This document shows, piece after piece, positions 16,646-24,322 of a stretch of DNA of 33,554 bases. The stretch spans positions 1-33,554 of the forward strand of contig NZ_JOGO01000065.1 of assembly GCF_000719475.1 (NCBI RefSeq). Direction: 5' to 3'. The notes under the pieces are model-generated. The model worked only from the letters and a program-made list of their open reading frames with translations, did not search any database and was not told where the DNA came from. The translations under genes and the position numbers were made by a program. The DNA comes from Streptomyces sp. NRRL F-5630 (GTDB taxonomy: Bacteria > Actinomycetota > Actinomycetes > Streptomycetales > Streptomycetaceae). Numbering within the stretch: position 1 is the first letter of the stretch; every line of letters begins with the position of its first letter.

Positions 16646-16676
16646 CCCGGACCGGCATTCGGGGTGCCGGTCCGGG
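16646..16676. terminator. Perfect 12-bp-arm hairpin
   Basis: CCCGGACCGGCA and TGCCGGTCCGGG around a 7-nt loop. The fourth hairpin in about 230 bp. Confidence 0.5.
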
Positions 16677-17244
16677 TCGGGGCCCTGGGCTGATCGTATG
16701 GTTCCCGGGCCGGGGGAGGGGCCGGTTCGGGAGAACGACGCAGACCGTGGCCCGGACGCTACACCGGCCACCCGTCCCCGTGTCACGCCTCGCACCTTCC
16801 GCGACCCCCACCCTCGCAGTCCCCGTCCGTTTCCCCCCGTCCGGTCCGTTCCGCACCGACACTTCTGCGGCACGCGGCCCCGCCCCGCACATTCCCCGCC
16901 GCACAAGGGCTCCAGGCACCCGGACACCGGCCCCGCCCCCTCGAACCGAGCCCCGGCCAACCCCCGTCGGCCTCTCGTTCTTTCGTCCCGCCGCCGTCAA
17001 CCTCGCGCCTCTCCGGAACCCCTCCTTCGAGGTGCCGCGGGCAGTCAACAAACCGCCCACGGTTCGCCCGCCCGTGTCGCAGCGGCCCCTTCGGCCTGCG
17101 GCATCGGAGACAGCCCGAGGCGCCCGCACCTCGCGCGCCGCCCCCAATGCCGGCGACCGCCCGTCGTCAGATCGCGTCAGTCATCGCGTCCTGGCCGAGT
17201 ACGTACCGCAGACCGGCCAGCACTCGGCGTCCGCCCACTCTGGT
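16677..17244. other. GC-rich stretch with no recognisable gene
   Basis: Long C-rich runs keep several frames open on both strands, but none has natural-looking protein sequence, a ribosome site or a known family. It lies just past the 3' end of the pseudogene and may be decayed sequence. Confidence 0.45.
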
Positions 17245-18205
17245 TCAGGAGAAATCGGGGTCGACTTGTGAGGCGAGGTTCGCCCCGGCCCGATCATTGC
17301 CCCAGCTCCGCGCGCTCTTCGGATGGAAGTGGAGCATCTGCCGCGTGTACCGCCCCTCAGCCCCGCCGCGCGTACATGGCGTCCGTGCACTTCTGGAGAA
17401 CGACCAGAGCCGCTTTGTTCTCCTCCCCCAACTCCCCGAACGGCGCCGAGCGCCCCTTCTCCATCGCCCGCATCGCGACCTGCCCACCGTCACCAACAGG
17501 TCCTCGACGACCTCGCCCGCAAGAACGTGAGGTCGTCCGGCTCCCCCACCTTGATGCCCACGACCCGGAGCGCGACCCCCAAATTCCCCGCGTACTCCTT
17601 GTACTGGCGGTAGACCGACACCCCGCCAGGTCGACTCCGTCGCCAGGAACGCCGTGTCGAACCGGGTGAACACGCCGGAGGCGAAGGAATCCGCGCCGGC
17701 GGTCAAGCCCACCGCCACGTACTCGTCCCGACCGCCGACGAGGTGGTTCAGGTGCAGCTCCACTGCCCCGGCCTTCGAGTGGTAGCAGGCCATCCCCAGG
17801 TCCGCCTCGGGGAACGGCCCGGTGACCATGAGCCGGGCGTCCGCTCCGTTCAGCTTCACCCGCCGCACACAGGCGTCGTGCACGGGGTCGGCCTCCGCCA
17901 CCCGCAGCGGACGGGAACCAGCAGCCCCCGGCGGCATTGTCTTGATCACGGCGTCGACAGAGGCGATACGGGGGTTGCTCCCTCCTATGTACTCCTCTTG
18001 ATGAGCGGAGACGCACGCCCATCGCGGGCAGGTGGGCGGCCTCCTCCTGGGTCATGCCCAGGGCCACGCCGAAATGCTGGTTGACGTCGGCGTCCACCGC
18101 CGGGACAGAGGCACCGTCCGCGCGAGGTGACGGACGAAAAGTGAGGCCAGGGCAGGGTGTCTTGCCGCTGCCACCCATCCTTACGAAGCGGATCCTCCTG
18201 TTCAC
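17245..18205 (-). pseudogene. Frameshifted CooC/MinD-type P-loop ATPase
   Basis: Minus-strand remains of one ATP-binding protein spread over all three frames. Collinear pieces in order: RIRFVRMGGSGKT (degenerate deviant Walker A; the expected KGGSGKTT reads MGGSGKTP), LASLFVRHLA in a second frame, VPAVDADVNQHFGVALGM, EYIGGSNPRIASVDAV, RLMVTGPFPEADLGMACYHS, VSVYRQYKEYAGNLGVAL, EVVEDLLVTVGRS, MEKGRSAPFGELGEEN and the end RYTRQMLHFHPKSARSWGN. Joining them needs about eight frameshifts, near 18165, 18119, 18015, 17992, 17625, 17530, 17490 and 17370. The family is known in Streptomyces as an ATP/GTP-binding protein akin to CooC/ArsA-type maturation ATPases. No single frame encodes a functional protein. 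Confidence 0.8.
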
Positions 18206-18286
18206 CTAGCGTGAGAGTGCGTGATGCCTCGTGGTCAATGCGCGTGAAGAACACCACTCCTTCGAGGGGGCAGCACCCCGACTGCG

Positions 18287-18292
18287 TAGGGT
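18287..18292 (+). promoter_or_regulatory. -10 box of a probably leaderless promoter
   Basis: TAGGGT ends 7 nt before the ATG at 18300, which has no ribosome site. This is the usual layout of leaderless Streptomyces transcripts starting at the A of ATG. No good -35 box is visible. Confidence 0.5.
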
Positions 18293-18299
18293 CTTACTC

Positions 18300-19124
18300 A
18301 TGAGTACGACAGCAGCGGGCGCCGACCCGTTCGCCGCCCTCGCGGACCTGCCGGGGGTGCCCGAGGCGGTCGAATCCGTCCGCACCGCCGTGGACCGGGT
18401 CTACGCCCACCGCGTCATGCGGCGCCGCAGCAACGAGATCAGCTCCGAGGCGGCGCTGCGGGGCGCCCGTGCCTCCGCCGCGCTCGACGGAGCCGACTGG
18501 GCGCTGGAGGAGGTACGTCGACGCACCGACTTCGGCTCGGAGTCAGAGGCGCGCACCGTGGGCGCGGCGTTGCGGTTGAGCGCTGAGGCGGGACAGCTCC
18601 TTTCGGTGTGGGGCCAGTCGCCTTTGCGTGTACTGGCCCGGCTGCACGTGGTGGCCGAGGCCAGAGAGGCTCCCGAGGTGGGACGTCCTCGGGTGGCGGG
18701 TGAGGGCGTCGAGGACAGCCACCTCGGCCTCGCTCTCCCCGACGCCGCCGAGACCGCGAGCAGGCTGGAGGGACTGGCCGGCCTGCTCGCCTCCGGCTCC
18801 AAGGCGCCCGCCCTGGTCGTCGCCGCCATCGTGCACGGCGAACTCCTCGCCCTGCGACCTTTCACGACACGCAACGGACTGGTCGCGCGCGCCGCCGAGC
18901 GCATCGTGCTGGTCGGTTCGGGCCTTGACCCGAAGGCGGTGTGCCCCGCCGAGGTGGGGCACTCGGAGCTGGGAGCCGAGGAGTACTCCCGGGCTCTGGG
19001 CGGATACGTCACCGGCACCCCGGCGGGTGTGGCGAGCTGGATCCGGCACTGCGCGCGTGCGGTGGAACTCGGCGCGCGCGAGTCCACCGCCGTGTGCGAG
19101 GCGCTTCAGCGTGGGGCTGCCTGA
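18300..19124 (+). CDS. Fic-fold protein with degenerate active site
   Basis: 274-aa cytoplasmic protein, sometimes annotated as oxidoreductase in Streptomyces. Near the N-terminus it has SAALDG (59-64), like the (S/T)xxxEG inhibitory motif of Fic AMP-transferases. The C-terminal half has LRPFTTRNGLVAR (185-197), aligning with HxFx(D/E)GN(G/K)RxxR. In that motif Phe188, Asn192, Gly193 and the last Arg197 are kept, but the catalytic His is Arg186, the acidic residue is Thr190 and the first Arg is Leu194. AMP transfer by the usual mechanism is therefore not expected. The gene is intact, with normal codon use, so it is probably a pseudoenzyme with a retained role. I recall an Rv3662c homologue at the same place in M. 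tuberculosis. Convergent with the HAD gene. Confidence 0.75.
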   Translation: MSTTAAGADPFAALADLPGVPEAVESVRTAVDRVYAHRVMRRRSNEISSEAALRGARASAALDGADWALEEVRRRTDFGSESEARTVGAALRLSAEAGQLLSVWGQSPLRVLARLHVVAEAREAPEVGRPRVAGEGVEDSHLGLALPDAAETASRLEGLAGLLASGSKAPALVVAAIVHGELLALRPFTTRNGLVARAAERIVLVGSGLDPKAVCPAEVGHSELGAEEYSRALGGYVTGTPAGVASWIRHCARAVELGARESTAVCEALQRGAA

Positions 19125-19130
19125 AGCACC

Positions 19131-19197
19131 CTCCCCGAGTGGGTGAGCCGTCGGCGACGGCCTCCTGGCACCGCTTTCGGTGCGAGGGCTCGGGGGG
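19131..19197. terminator. Nested hairpins in the convergent gap (bidirectional terminator or structured RNA)
   Basis: Outer stem 19131-19139 with 19189-19197 (CTCCCCGAG/CTCGGGGGG, one G-U pair). Inside are two perfect hairpins, GCCGTC-GGC-GACGGC (19147-19161) and GCACCG-CTTT-CGGTGC (19168-19183). Together they can fold as a three-way junction filling the 91-bp gap between two convergent genes. A bidirectional terminator is the simplest reading. In S. coelicolor a 6S-like RNA (scr3559) has been reported between the corresponding genes. Confidence 0.5.
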
Positions 19198-19215
19198 ATC
19201 ACGAGGCGGGGCGGC

Positions 19216-20043
19216 TCAGCTCGTGACGGAGCGGCGGCGGCTGGAGTACCAGACCAGGCCGGCGGCGGCGACGGCGCCGAACGCCGCTGCGGCGAAGAGG
19301 ACCGGGGTGGGCGGCCGGAACCTCGGCAGGCGCTGCTTGAGCCGTACCGGACGATGGAAATCCAGTACCTGCCACTCGCGGGCCAGTGCCTCCTTTCGCA
19401 GGGTGCGGTCAGGGTTGACCGCTGACGGGTGGCCCACTGCCTCCAGCATCGGCAGGTCGGTCGCCGAGTCGCTGTAGGCGTAGCAGCGGGTCAGGTCGTA
19501 GCCTTCGGTCGCGGCCAGCTCCTTCACCGCTTCGGCCTTGGTGGGGCCGTAGGCGTAGTACTCCACCTCACCCGTGTAGCACCCGTCCTCACCCACCACC
19601 ATGCGGGTCGCTACCACCCGGTCGGCGCCCAGCAACTCACCGATCGGCTCGACCACTTCGGCTCCCGAGGTGGAGACGATCACCACGTCACGCCCGGCCG
19701 CGTGGTGCTCCTCGATCAGGGATGCAGCCTCGTCGTAGATGATCGGGTCGATGAGGTCGTGCAGGGTCTCGGCCACGATCTCCTTCACCTGTCGCACGTT
19801 CCAGCCACGACACAGGGAGGAGAGGTAGGAGCGCATCCGCTCCATCTGGTCGTGGTCGGCGCCGCCCACGAGGAAGACGAACTGCGTGTACGCCGTTCGC
19901 AGGGCGGCTCTGCGATTGATCAGCCCGCCTTGATAGAAGGACTTGCTGAACGTGAGTGTGCTCGACTTCGCAATGACGGTCTTGTCGAGGTCGAAGAAGG
20001 CGGCCGTGCGCGGCAAGGAGTGGTTTTCCACGAGGCCGAGCAT
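19216..20043 (-). CDS. HAD-IB family phosphatase with C-terminal membrane anchor
   Basis: 275-aa SerB-like phosphatase. HAD motif I is FFDLDKT (nucleophile Asp18, acid/base Asp20), motif II VSTSG (123-127), motif III lysine Lys169, motif IV YSDSATDLPML with Asp192 and Asp196. All catalytic residues are present, so phosphatase activity is expected. Residues 244-266 form one hydrophobic segment followed by SSRRRS, a membrane anchor with a positive cytoplasmic end. The substrate is unknown. ATG 20043 is preceded by GGTGGG. The gene diverges from the ssd-tad operon, the same arrangement as Rv3661 beside Rv3660c, and the S. coelicolor homologue has been annotated as related to morphological differentiation. 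Confidence 0.88.
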   Translation of the reverse strand: MLGLVENHSLPRTAAFFDLDKTVIAKSSTLTFSKSFYQGGLINRRAALRTAYTQFVFLVGGADHDQMERMRSYLSSLCRGWNVRQVKEIVAETLHDLIDPIIYDEAASLIEEHHAAGRDVVIVSTSGAEVVEPIGELLGADRVVATRMVVGEDGCYTGEVEYYAYGPTKAEAVKELAATEGYDLTRCYAYSDSATDLPMLEAVGHPSAVNPDRTLRKEALAREWQVLDFHRPVRLKQRLPRFRPPTPVLFAAAAFGAVAAAGLVWYSSRRRSVTS

Positions 20044-20180
20044 AGGCGCCCACCATTCGGCGTAAGGCGGCGCGTACGGGTTTGCCTGAGAGGACCCTCG
20101 GGTACACCATGGAAGTCACGGATCGTTCGCGACCGTGTCCAACACGGCCCGACTCCTCCCCCCCCCGAGTCGGCCGTGGA
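20044..20180. promoter_or_regulatory. Upstream region of the HAD gene
   Basis: Left part of the 615-bp divergent region. It should carry the HAD promoter but no convincing boxes were found. Confidence 0.35.
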
Positions 20181-20215
20181 GACGACCCCCGCTCTCCCCC
20201 CCGGCGGGGGTCGTC
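20181..20215. terminator. Orphan hairpin with perfect 12-bp arms
   Basis: GACGACCCCCGC (20181-20192) pairs with GCGGGGGTCGTC (20204-20215) around an 11-nt C-rich loop. It lies inside a divergent intergenic region, so no annotated transcript ends here. It may end a small RNA or act as a leader structure. Confidence 0.5.
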
Positions 20216-20373
20216 GTATGTCTGCGGCCGTTTGGTGCGGTTTGTCCGACCCGTCATCGACTTCCTCCTCCTCTGCGCACGACGCGCTCCCACTCCGGCC
20301 GCTGGTGCGGTCGAGTGCTCGTGCTGCACAGCCTGTCACGTTCCGTGGTCGGTCGGCCGCACCGAGCTGAAAT

Positions 20374-20455
20374 CTGTGGATAACTTCCGTAGTTCTCCCA
20401 CTCTCGTCACCGGAATGAGTGACGCGAATATTCACTTCCCCCGAGTTATCCACAG
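20374..20455. promoter_or_regulatory. Concentric dyad element with two inverted DnaA-box-like sites (copy 2)
   Basis: CTGTGGATAAC (20374-20384) and GTTATCCACAG (20445-20455); the match extends to perfect 15-bp arms (20370-20384 and 20445-20459). Each contains TTATCCACA, the strongest E. coli DnaA box. An inner inverted repeat CGTCAC/GTGACG (20405-20410 and 20419-20424) shares the centre 20414.5. Spacing and symmetry equal those at 28-109. It lies 204 bp upstream of the ssd start. Confidence 0.6.
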
Positions 20456-20575
20456 ATTTGCCGTCGGGTACTCAATGCCTCCTTGGTCTCTGCAAGCCTG
20501 AATGCGTTCGCGAAGAACGACGCACAGCTCGTTACGGGGGTCTTCCTCGGCGGCGAGGTGCTCCATTTCGCGGTG

Positions 20576-20589
20576 CGCGCATATGCGCG
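20576..20589. promoter_or_regulatory. 14-bp palindrome upstream of ssd
   Basis: CGCGCATATGCGCG, 70 bp before the ssd start. Possible operator; no factor can be named. Confidence 0.3.
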
Positions 20590-20658
20590 GCAGACCGGGA
20601 CAGCGGCGCGGACCCCGCGCGGCGGGCGGCAAGGACGATCGAAGGGGAAGCGGAAGTG

Positions 20659-22239
20659 ATGGGTGTCCACGGGGGAAAAGGCGAAGGGGTCCGGGCCGGC
20701 GCGGGACGGGACGAGGCAAGGCCCACGCATGCAGGAAACTCCATGCAGGGGAGCGCGGCCCAGGCCCGCCCTGGGAAGGCCAGGACGAGTGTGTCCGGGA
20801 AGGAGACAAAGGAGGGGCGCCCGCCCGGGCCGCTGATCATCACCGAGGACGCGGAGCTCCTTGACGACGTGCTGCGGTTGTGCGCCGCCGCCGGCGTCCT
20901 GCCCGAAGTACGTCAGACGGCGCCCGAACGGCGTGGGGACTGGGAGGCGCCCCCTGTCGTCCTGCTCGGCACCGACGTACTGCCCCGCTTTTCGGGGGTG
21001 AACCGCAGGCCAGGGCTGCTCGTACTGAGCCGTCTTCCTGTCACCGGGCCCGGCATCTGGCGGCACGCCGTGGAGACGGGCGCCGAGCACGTGCTCGTGC
21101 TCCCCGACGCCGAGGAGTGGCTCACTGACCGGCTCGCCGAAGTCGCCGAAGTGGCCGAGGGCGGGACCGTGGAACCCGCCCTCACCGTCGGCGTCATCGG
21201 CGGTCGGGGCGGCGCCGGTGCCTCAACACTCGCCTGCGCCCTGGCGCTTGCCTCCGCGGCCGACAACAGGAAGACGCTCTTGGTGGACGCCGACCCGTGG
21301 GGCGGCGGAATTGATGTGGTGCTCGGCGCCGAGCGACAAAACGGCCTGCGCTGGCCCGACTTCGCCCGCTCCCGGGGCCGGGTGAGCGGCAGCGCGCTGG
21401 AGGAGTCCCTGCCCGCGGCGCACGGTCTGCGCGTCCTGAGCTGGGACCGGGGAGAGTTCGACGGCGTCCCGCCCGAGGCGGTGCGTGCGGTTCTCGCGGC
21501 CGGGCGACGCCGCGGCGGAGCCGTTGTCGTCGATCTGCCGCGCCGCTGCGACGCCGAGGTGGCGGAGGTGCTGCGCCAGCTCGACCTCGTACTGCTTCTC
21601 GTCCCCAAGGAACTGCGTGCTCTCGCCTCGGCGCGCAAGGTCGCCGCGAGCCTCGGCGCCCTGACGCCCGATGTCCGGCTCCTCGTGTCCGGGCCGCCCC
21701 TTCCCGCGGCCACCGAACTGGACACGGCCGAAGTAGTGCGGCTGCTCGGACTGCCGTTCGTCGGCGAAGTGCCCTGGGAGGGCGGCCTCGGGCGCGCGCA
21801 GGCGACGGGACGGCCGCCCGGCTCGCGCGGCCCGCTCGCACGGTTCTGCCAGGACTTCTGGGACGAGGCCGCAGCACCGCAGCAGGAAACGTCCAGACGT
21901 CACCGGGGAAGGAAGGGCGTACGAGGCGCCCACGTGCGGAGCGCCCGTCGAGAGCGACCCACGCCACCGGGCGGCCCGGAGACCCCGCCCCCCGCCTCGG
22001 CGGGAGCGCGTGACAGCGGTGCCGCGCATCGTACGGCTGAGGCGAGGGGGTTCGGGAGCGGTACGCGCGTGCTCGGCCGTCGCCCCGTCGGGGCATGGCC
22101 CGAGGGCAGCCGCCCGACCCGGCCTCTACGGCGCGTACACACGACGGCGGGCCCCCAAGGCGCGCGGGACCACGCGGTGGAGGAGCAGACGGCGCTCGCC
22201 TACCGGGCCGCCGTGCGCGAAGCGGGAGCACGCCGGTGA
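20659..22239 (+). CDS. ssd: Ssd/CpaE-like septum-site-determining ATPase heading the tad operon
   Basis: 526-aa ParA/MinD-superfamily protein. Residues 1-55 are disordered. A receiver-like region (about 58-165) precedes the ATPase domain, as in CpaE/TadZ. The deviant Walker A is GGRGGAGAST (181-190), with Arg in place of the signature lysine and Ala-Ser instead of Lys-Thr, as in other Ssd/CpaE proteins. The Walker A' region is LLVDADPWGGGIDVVLG (207-223). After about residue 415 comes a disordered Arg/Pro-rich tail. In M. tuberculosis Ssd (Rv3660c) affects septation, and in Tad systems the homologue localises the secretion machine. ATG 20659 follows GGGGAAGCGGAAG. The stop overlaps the tadA start as GTGA. 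Confidence 0.87.
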   Translation: MGVHGGKGEGVRAGAGRDEARPTHAGNSMQGSAAQARPGKARTSVSGKETKEGRPPGPLIITEDAELLDDVLRLCAAAGVLPEVRQTAPERRGDWEAPPVVLLGTDVLPRFSGVNRRPGLLVLSRLPVTGPGIWRHAVETGAEHVLVLPDAEEWLTDRLAEVAEVAEGGTVEPALTVGVIGGRGGAGASTLACALALASAADNRKTLLVDADPWGGGIDVVLGAERQNGLRWPDFARSRGRVSGSALEESLPAAHGLRVLSWDRGEFDGVPPEAVRAVLAAGRRRGGAVVVDLPRRCDAEVAEVLRQLDLVLLLVPKELRALASARKVAASLGALTPDVRLLVSGPPLPAATELDTAEVVRLLGLPFVGEVPWEGGLGRAQATGRPPGSRGPLARFCQDFWDEAAAPQQETSRRHRGRKGVRGAHVRSARRERPTPPGGPETPPPASAGARDSGAAHRTAEARGFGSGTRVLGRRPVGAWPEGSRPTRPLRRVHTTAGPQGARDHAVEEQTALAYRAAVREAGARR

Positions 22240-23408
22240 TCGCCACCGCCGAAGGGCTCCTCGACGGAGTACGCCGCTGGCTCGCGGAGAGAGGCGCTGA
22301 ACCCACCCCGGCCAAGGTCGCGCTCGCCGTGCGGGAACAGGGCGGCGTACTGGGCGACAGCGAGGTGCTGCGCTTCACGCATCTGCTGCGCTGTGAACTC
22401 ATCGGCGCCGGGCCGCTCGAACCGCTGCTCGCCGATCCGGACGTGACGGATGTCCTGGTCTCCGCGCCGGACAGGGTCTGGGTGGAGCGCGGCGGCGGCC
22501 TGGAGCTGAGCGGTGTGCGCTTCGCCGACGCCGCGGCGGTACGCCGACTCGCGCAGCGTCTCGCCGCCGTCGCCGGCCGACGCCTCGACGACGCCCACCC
22601 CTGGGCGGACGCCCGCCTGCCCGACGGGACGCGCTTGCACGCGGTGCTGCCCCCGGTCGCGGTCGGCTCCGCCTGCCTGTCCCTGCGCGTCGTGCGCCCC
22701 CGCGCCTTCACTTTGGCCGAACTCACGGAGGCCGGCACGATTCCTCCCGGCGGGGACATGGTGCTGCGCGCGCTCGTCGCAGGCCGTCTCTCCTTCCTGG
22801 TCAGTGGTGGTACCGGGACGGGCAAGACGACGCTGCTGAGCGCGTTGCTCGGCCTCGTCGGGCCGGAAGAACGCCTCGTACTGGCCGAGGACTCCGCCGA
22901 GCTGAGGCCCGCGCATCCCCACGTCGTGCGGCTGGAGACGCGGCCCGCCAACCAGGAGGGCACGGGCCGTGTCACCCTCCAGGACCTCGTCCGGCAGGCG
23001 CTGCGGATGCGGCCCGACCGGCTCGTGGTCGGCGAAGTGCGTGGCGCCGAGGTCGTGCACTTGCTCGCCGCCCTCAATACGGGCCACGAGGGCGGGTGCT
23101 GCACTGTGCATGCCAATACGGCTTCCGACGTCCCGGCGCGTCTGGAGGCGCTCGGCACCGCTGCGGGGCTCGACCGCGCCGCGCTGCACAGCCAGGTGGC
23201 TGCCGCGCTCTCCGTGGTCCTTCACCTGGTCAGGGACAGCGCGGGCCGGCGCAGGATCGCCGAGATCCGGGTGTTCGCGCGCGACCCGGCAGGGCTCGTC
23301 GTGACGGTGCCCGCGCTGCGCTGGGGCGAGCGGGCCTTTGTACGCGAGGAAGGCTGGCCGCGGCTCCGGGAGTTGCTGCGCGAACGAGGCCAGGAGCTCG
23401 CGTCATGA
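22236..23408 (+). CDS. tadA: TadA/CpaF-type secretion ATPase
   Basis: 390-aa hexameric ATPase predicted to power pilin assembly at the inner membrane. Walker A GGTGTGKTT (191-199), Walker B-type LVLAEDSAEL (214-223), then the conserved RPDRLVVGEVRG (259-270) and the His-box region NTGHEGGCCTVHAN (281-294). All residues needed for ATP hydrolysis are in place. It lacks the long N-terminal region of some family members. GTG 22236 has GGGAG 7 nt upstream and overlaps the ssd stop; its own stop overlaps tadB as ATGA, so translation is coupled. Equivalent of Rv3659c. Confidence 0.93.
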   Translation: MIATAEGLLDGVRRWLAERGAEPTPAKVALAVREQGGVLGDSEVLRFTHLLRCELIGAGPLEPLLADPDVTDVLVSAPDRVWVERGGGLELSGVRFADAAAVRRLAQRLAAVAGRRLDDAHPWADARLPDGTRLHAVLPPVAVGSACLSLRVVRPRAFTLAELTEAGTIPPGGDMVLRALVAGRLSFLVSGGTGTGKTTLLSALLGLVGPEERLVLAEDSAELRPAHPHVVRLETRPANQEGTGRVTLQDLVRQALRMRPDRLVVGEVRGAEVVHLLAALNTGHEGGCCTVHANTASDVPARLEALGTAAGLDRAALHSQVAAALSVVLHLVRDSAGRRRIAEIRVFARDPAGLVVTVPALRWGERAFVREEGWPRLRELLRERGQELAS

Positions 23409-24322
23409 CAGGGCAGTCATGGGCGCCGCTCGCGGAGGCGGTGCCGGGGCCTGTCGGGGTGCTCGGCTCACCCGCCTGGGCGCTCGTGCTGGCAGTGGTG
23501 GGTCTGGTGGCGGTGCGCCGGGTCGGGCGGCCGGGCCCCGCGAGGGCCAGGGCATTGCTGAGCGGCGGCGCGGGGCTTGAGTCGGCCAAGACGTGGCGGC
23601 GTGCCCTCGTGCGACTCAAGGCAGAGTGGCGCCCCGAGTGGTGGTGCCCGCCGGGGGCGGTAGCGGTGGCGCTACTGGCGGGCTCCTTCATCCCTCTGGT
23701 GCTGGCGCTGCCCGCCTGGCCACTCGTGCGCCGCATGTGCCGCGCCCGGGCGGCGGGCCGGGCGCGGGCCGCACGGGCGGATGCGGTGGTGGTGCTGTGC
23801 GGACTCCTGGCCGGCGAGGTACGGGCCGGGAGCGGACCGGCTGAGGCCCTGGCCCATGCGGTGAACGCCTGTGGCGAACTCGGCCCGGCACGGGCTGACA
23901 TCCTCGCCGCGGCCCGCTTCGGCGGGGATGTCCCTGCGGCATTGCACGAGGCGGCGCGGGTGCCGGGCGCCGAGGGCTTGGTCGGTCTGGCCGCCTGCTG
24001 GCGTGTGGCCCTCGACCGGGGAGCCGGGCTCGCGGTCGGCCTGGAGCGACTGGAGCGTGCGCTCCTCGCCGACCGGGATCAGCGCGCGGACCTCCTCGCG
24101 CAACTGAGCGGAGCGCGCGCGACGGCGTGGCTCCTGGCCGCGTTGCCGCTCCTCGGACTGCTTCTCGGCTCGGCGGTCGGAGCGGCACCGCTACGCGTGC
24201 TCTTCGGCTCGGCCCCGGGGTTCGTCTGCCTCGTGATCGGAAGCGCGCTGGAGGCAGCCGGCGTGTGGTGGTGCCTGTGGCTCGTACGGCAGGCGCAGCG
24301 CGGCGCGGGGGTGGCGCGGTGA
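23405..24322 (+). CDS. tadB: TadB-like inner-membrane platform protein
   Basis: 305 aa, type II secretion F-domain family. Hydrophobic segments at about 22-38, 84-108, 235-258 and 264-290 flank a cytoplasmic helical domain containing ADAVVVLCGLLAGEVRAGSGPAEALA (in part, 125-150). It would form the membrane platform on which the TadA motor acts. ATG 23405 overlaps the tadA stop, and its own stop overlaps tadC as GTGA. Equivalent of Rv3658c. Confidence 0.87.
   Translation: MTGQSWAPLAEAVPGPVGVLGSPAWALVLAVVGLVAVRRVGRPGPARARALLSGGAGLESAKTWRRALVRLKAEWRPEWWCPPGAVAVALLAGSFIPLVLALPAWPLVRRMCRARAAGRARAARADAVVVLCGLLAGEVRAGSGPAEALAHAVNACGELGPARADILAAARFGGDVPAALHEAARVPGAEGLVGLAACWRVALDRGAGLAVGLERLERALLADRDQRADLLAQLSGARATAWLLAALPLLGLLLGSAVGAAPLRVLFGSAPGFVCLVIGSALEAAGVWWCLWLVRQAQRGAGVAR

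Noticed and set aside
16600..17271. Plus-strand frame over the stretch left of the pseudogene
   Set aside because: Pro/Arg/Thr-rich sequence with no family, no ribosome site and no typical codon bias; likely an open frame by composition.
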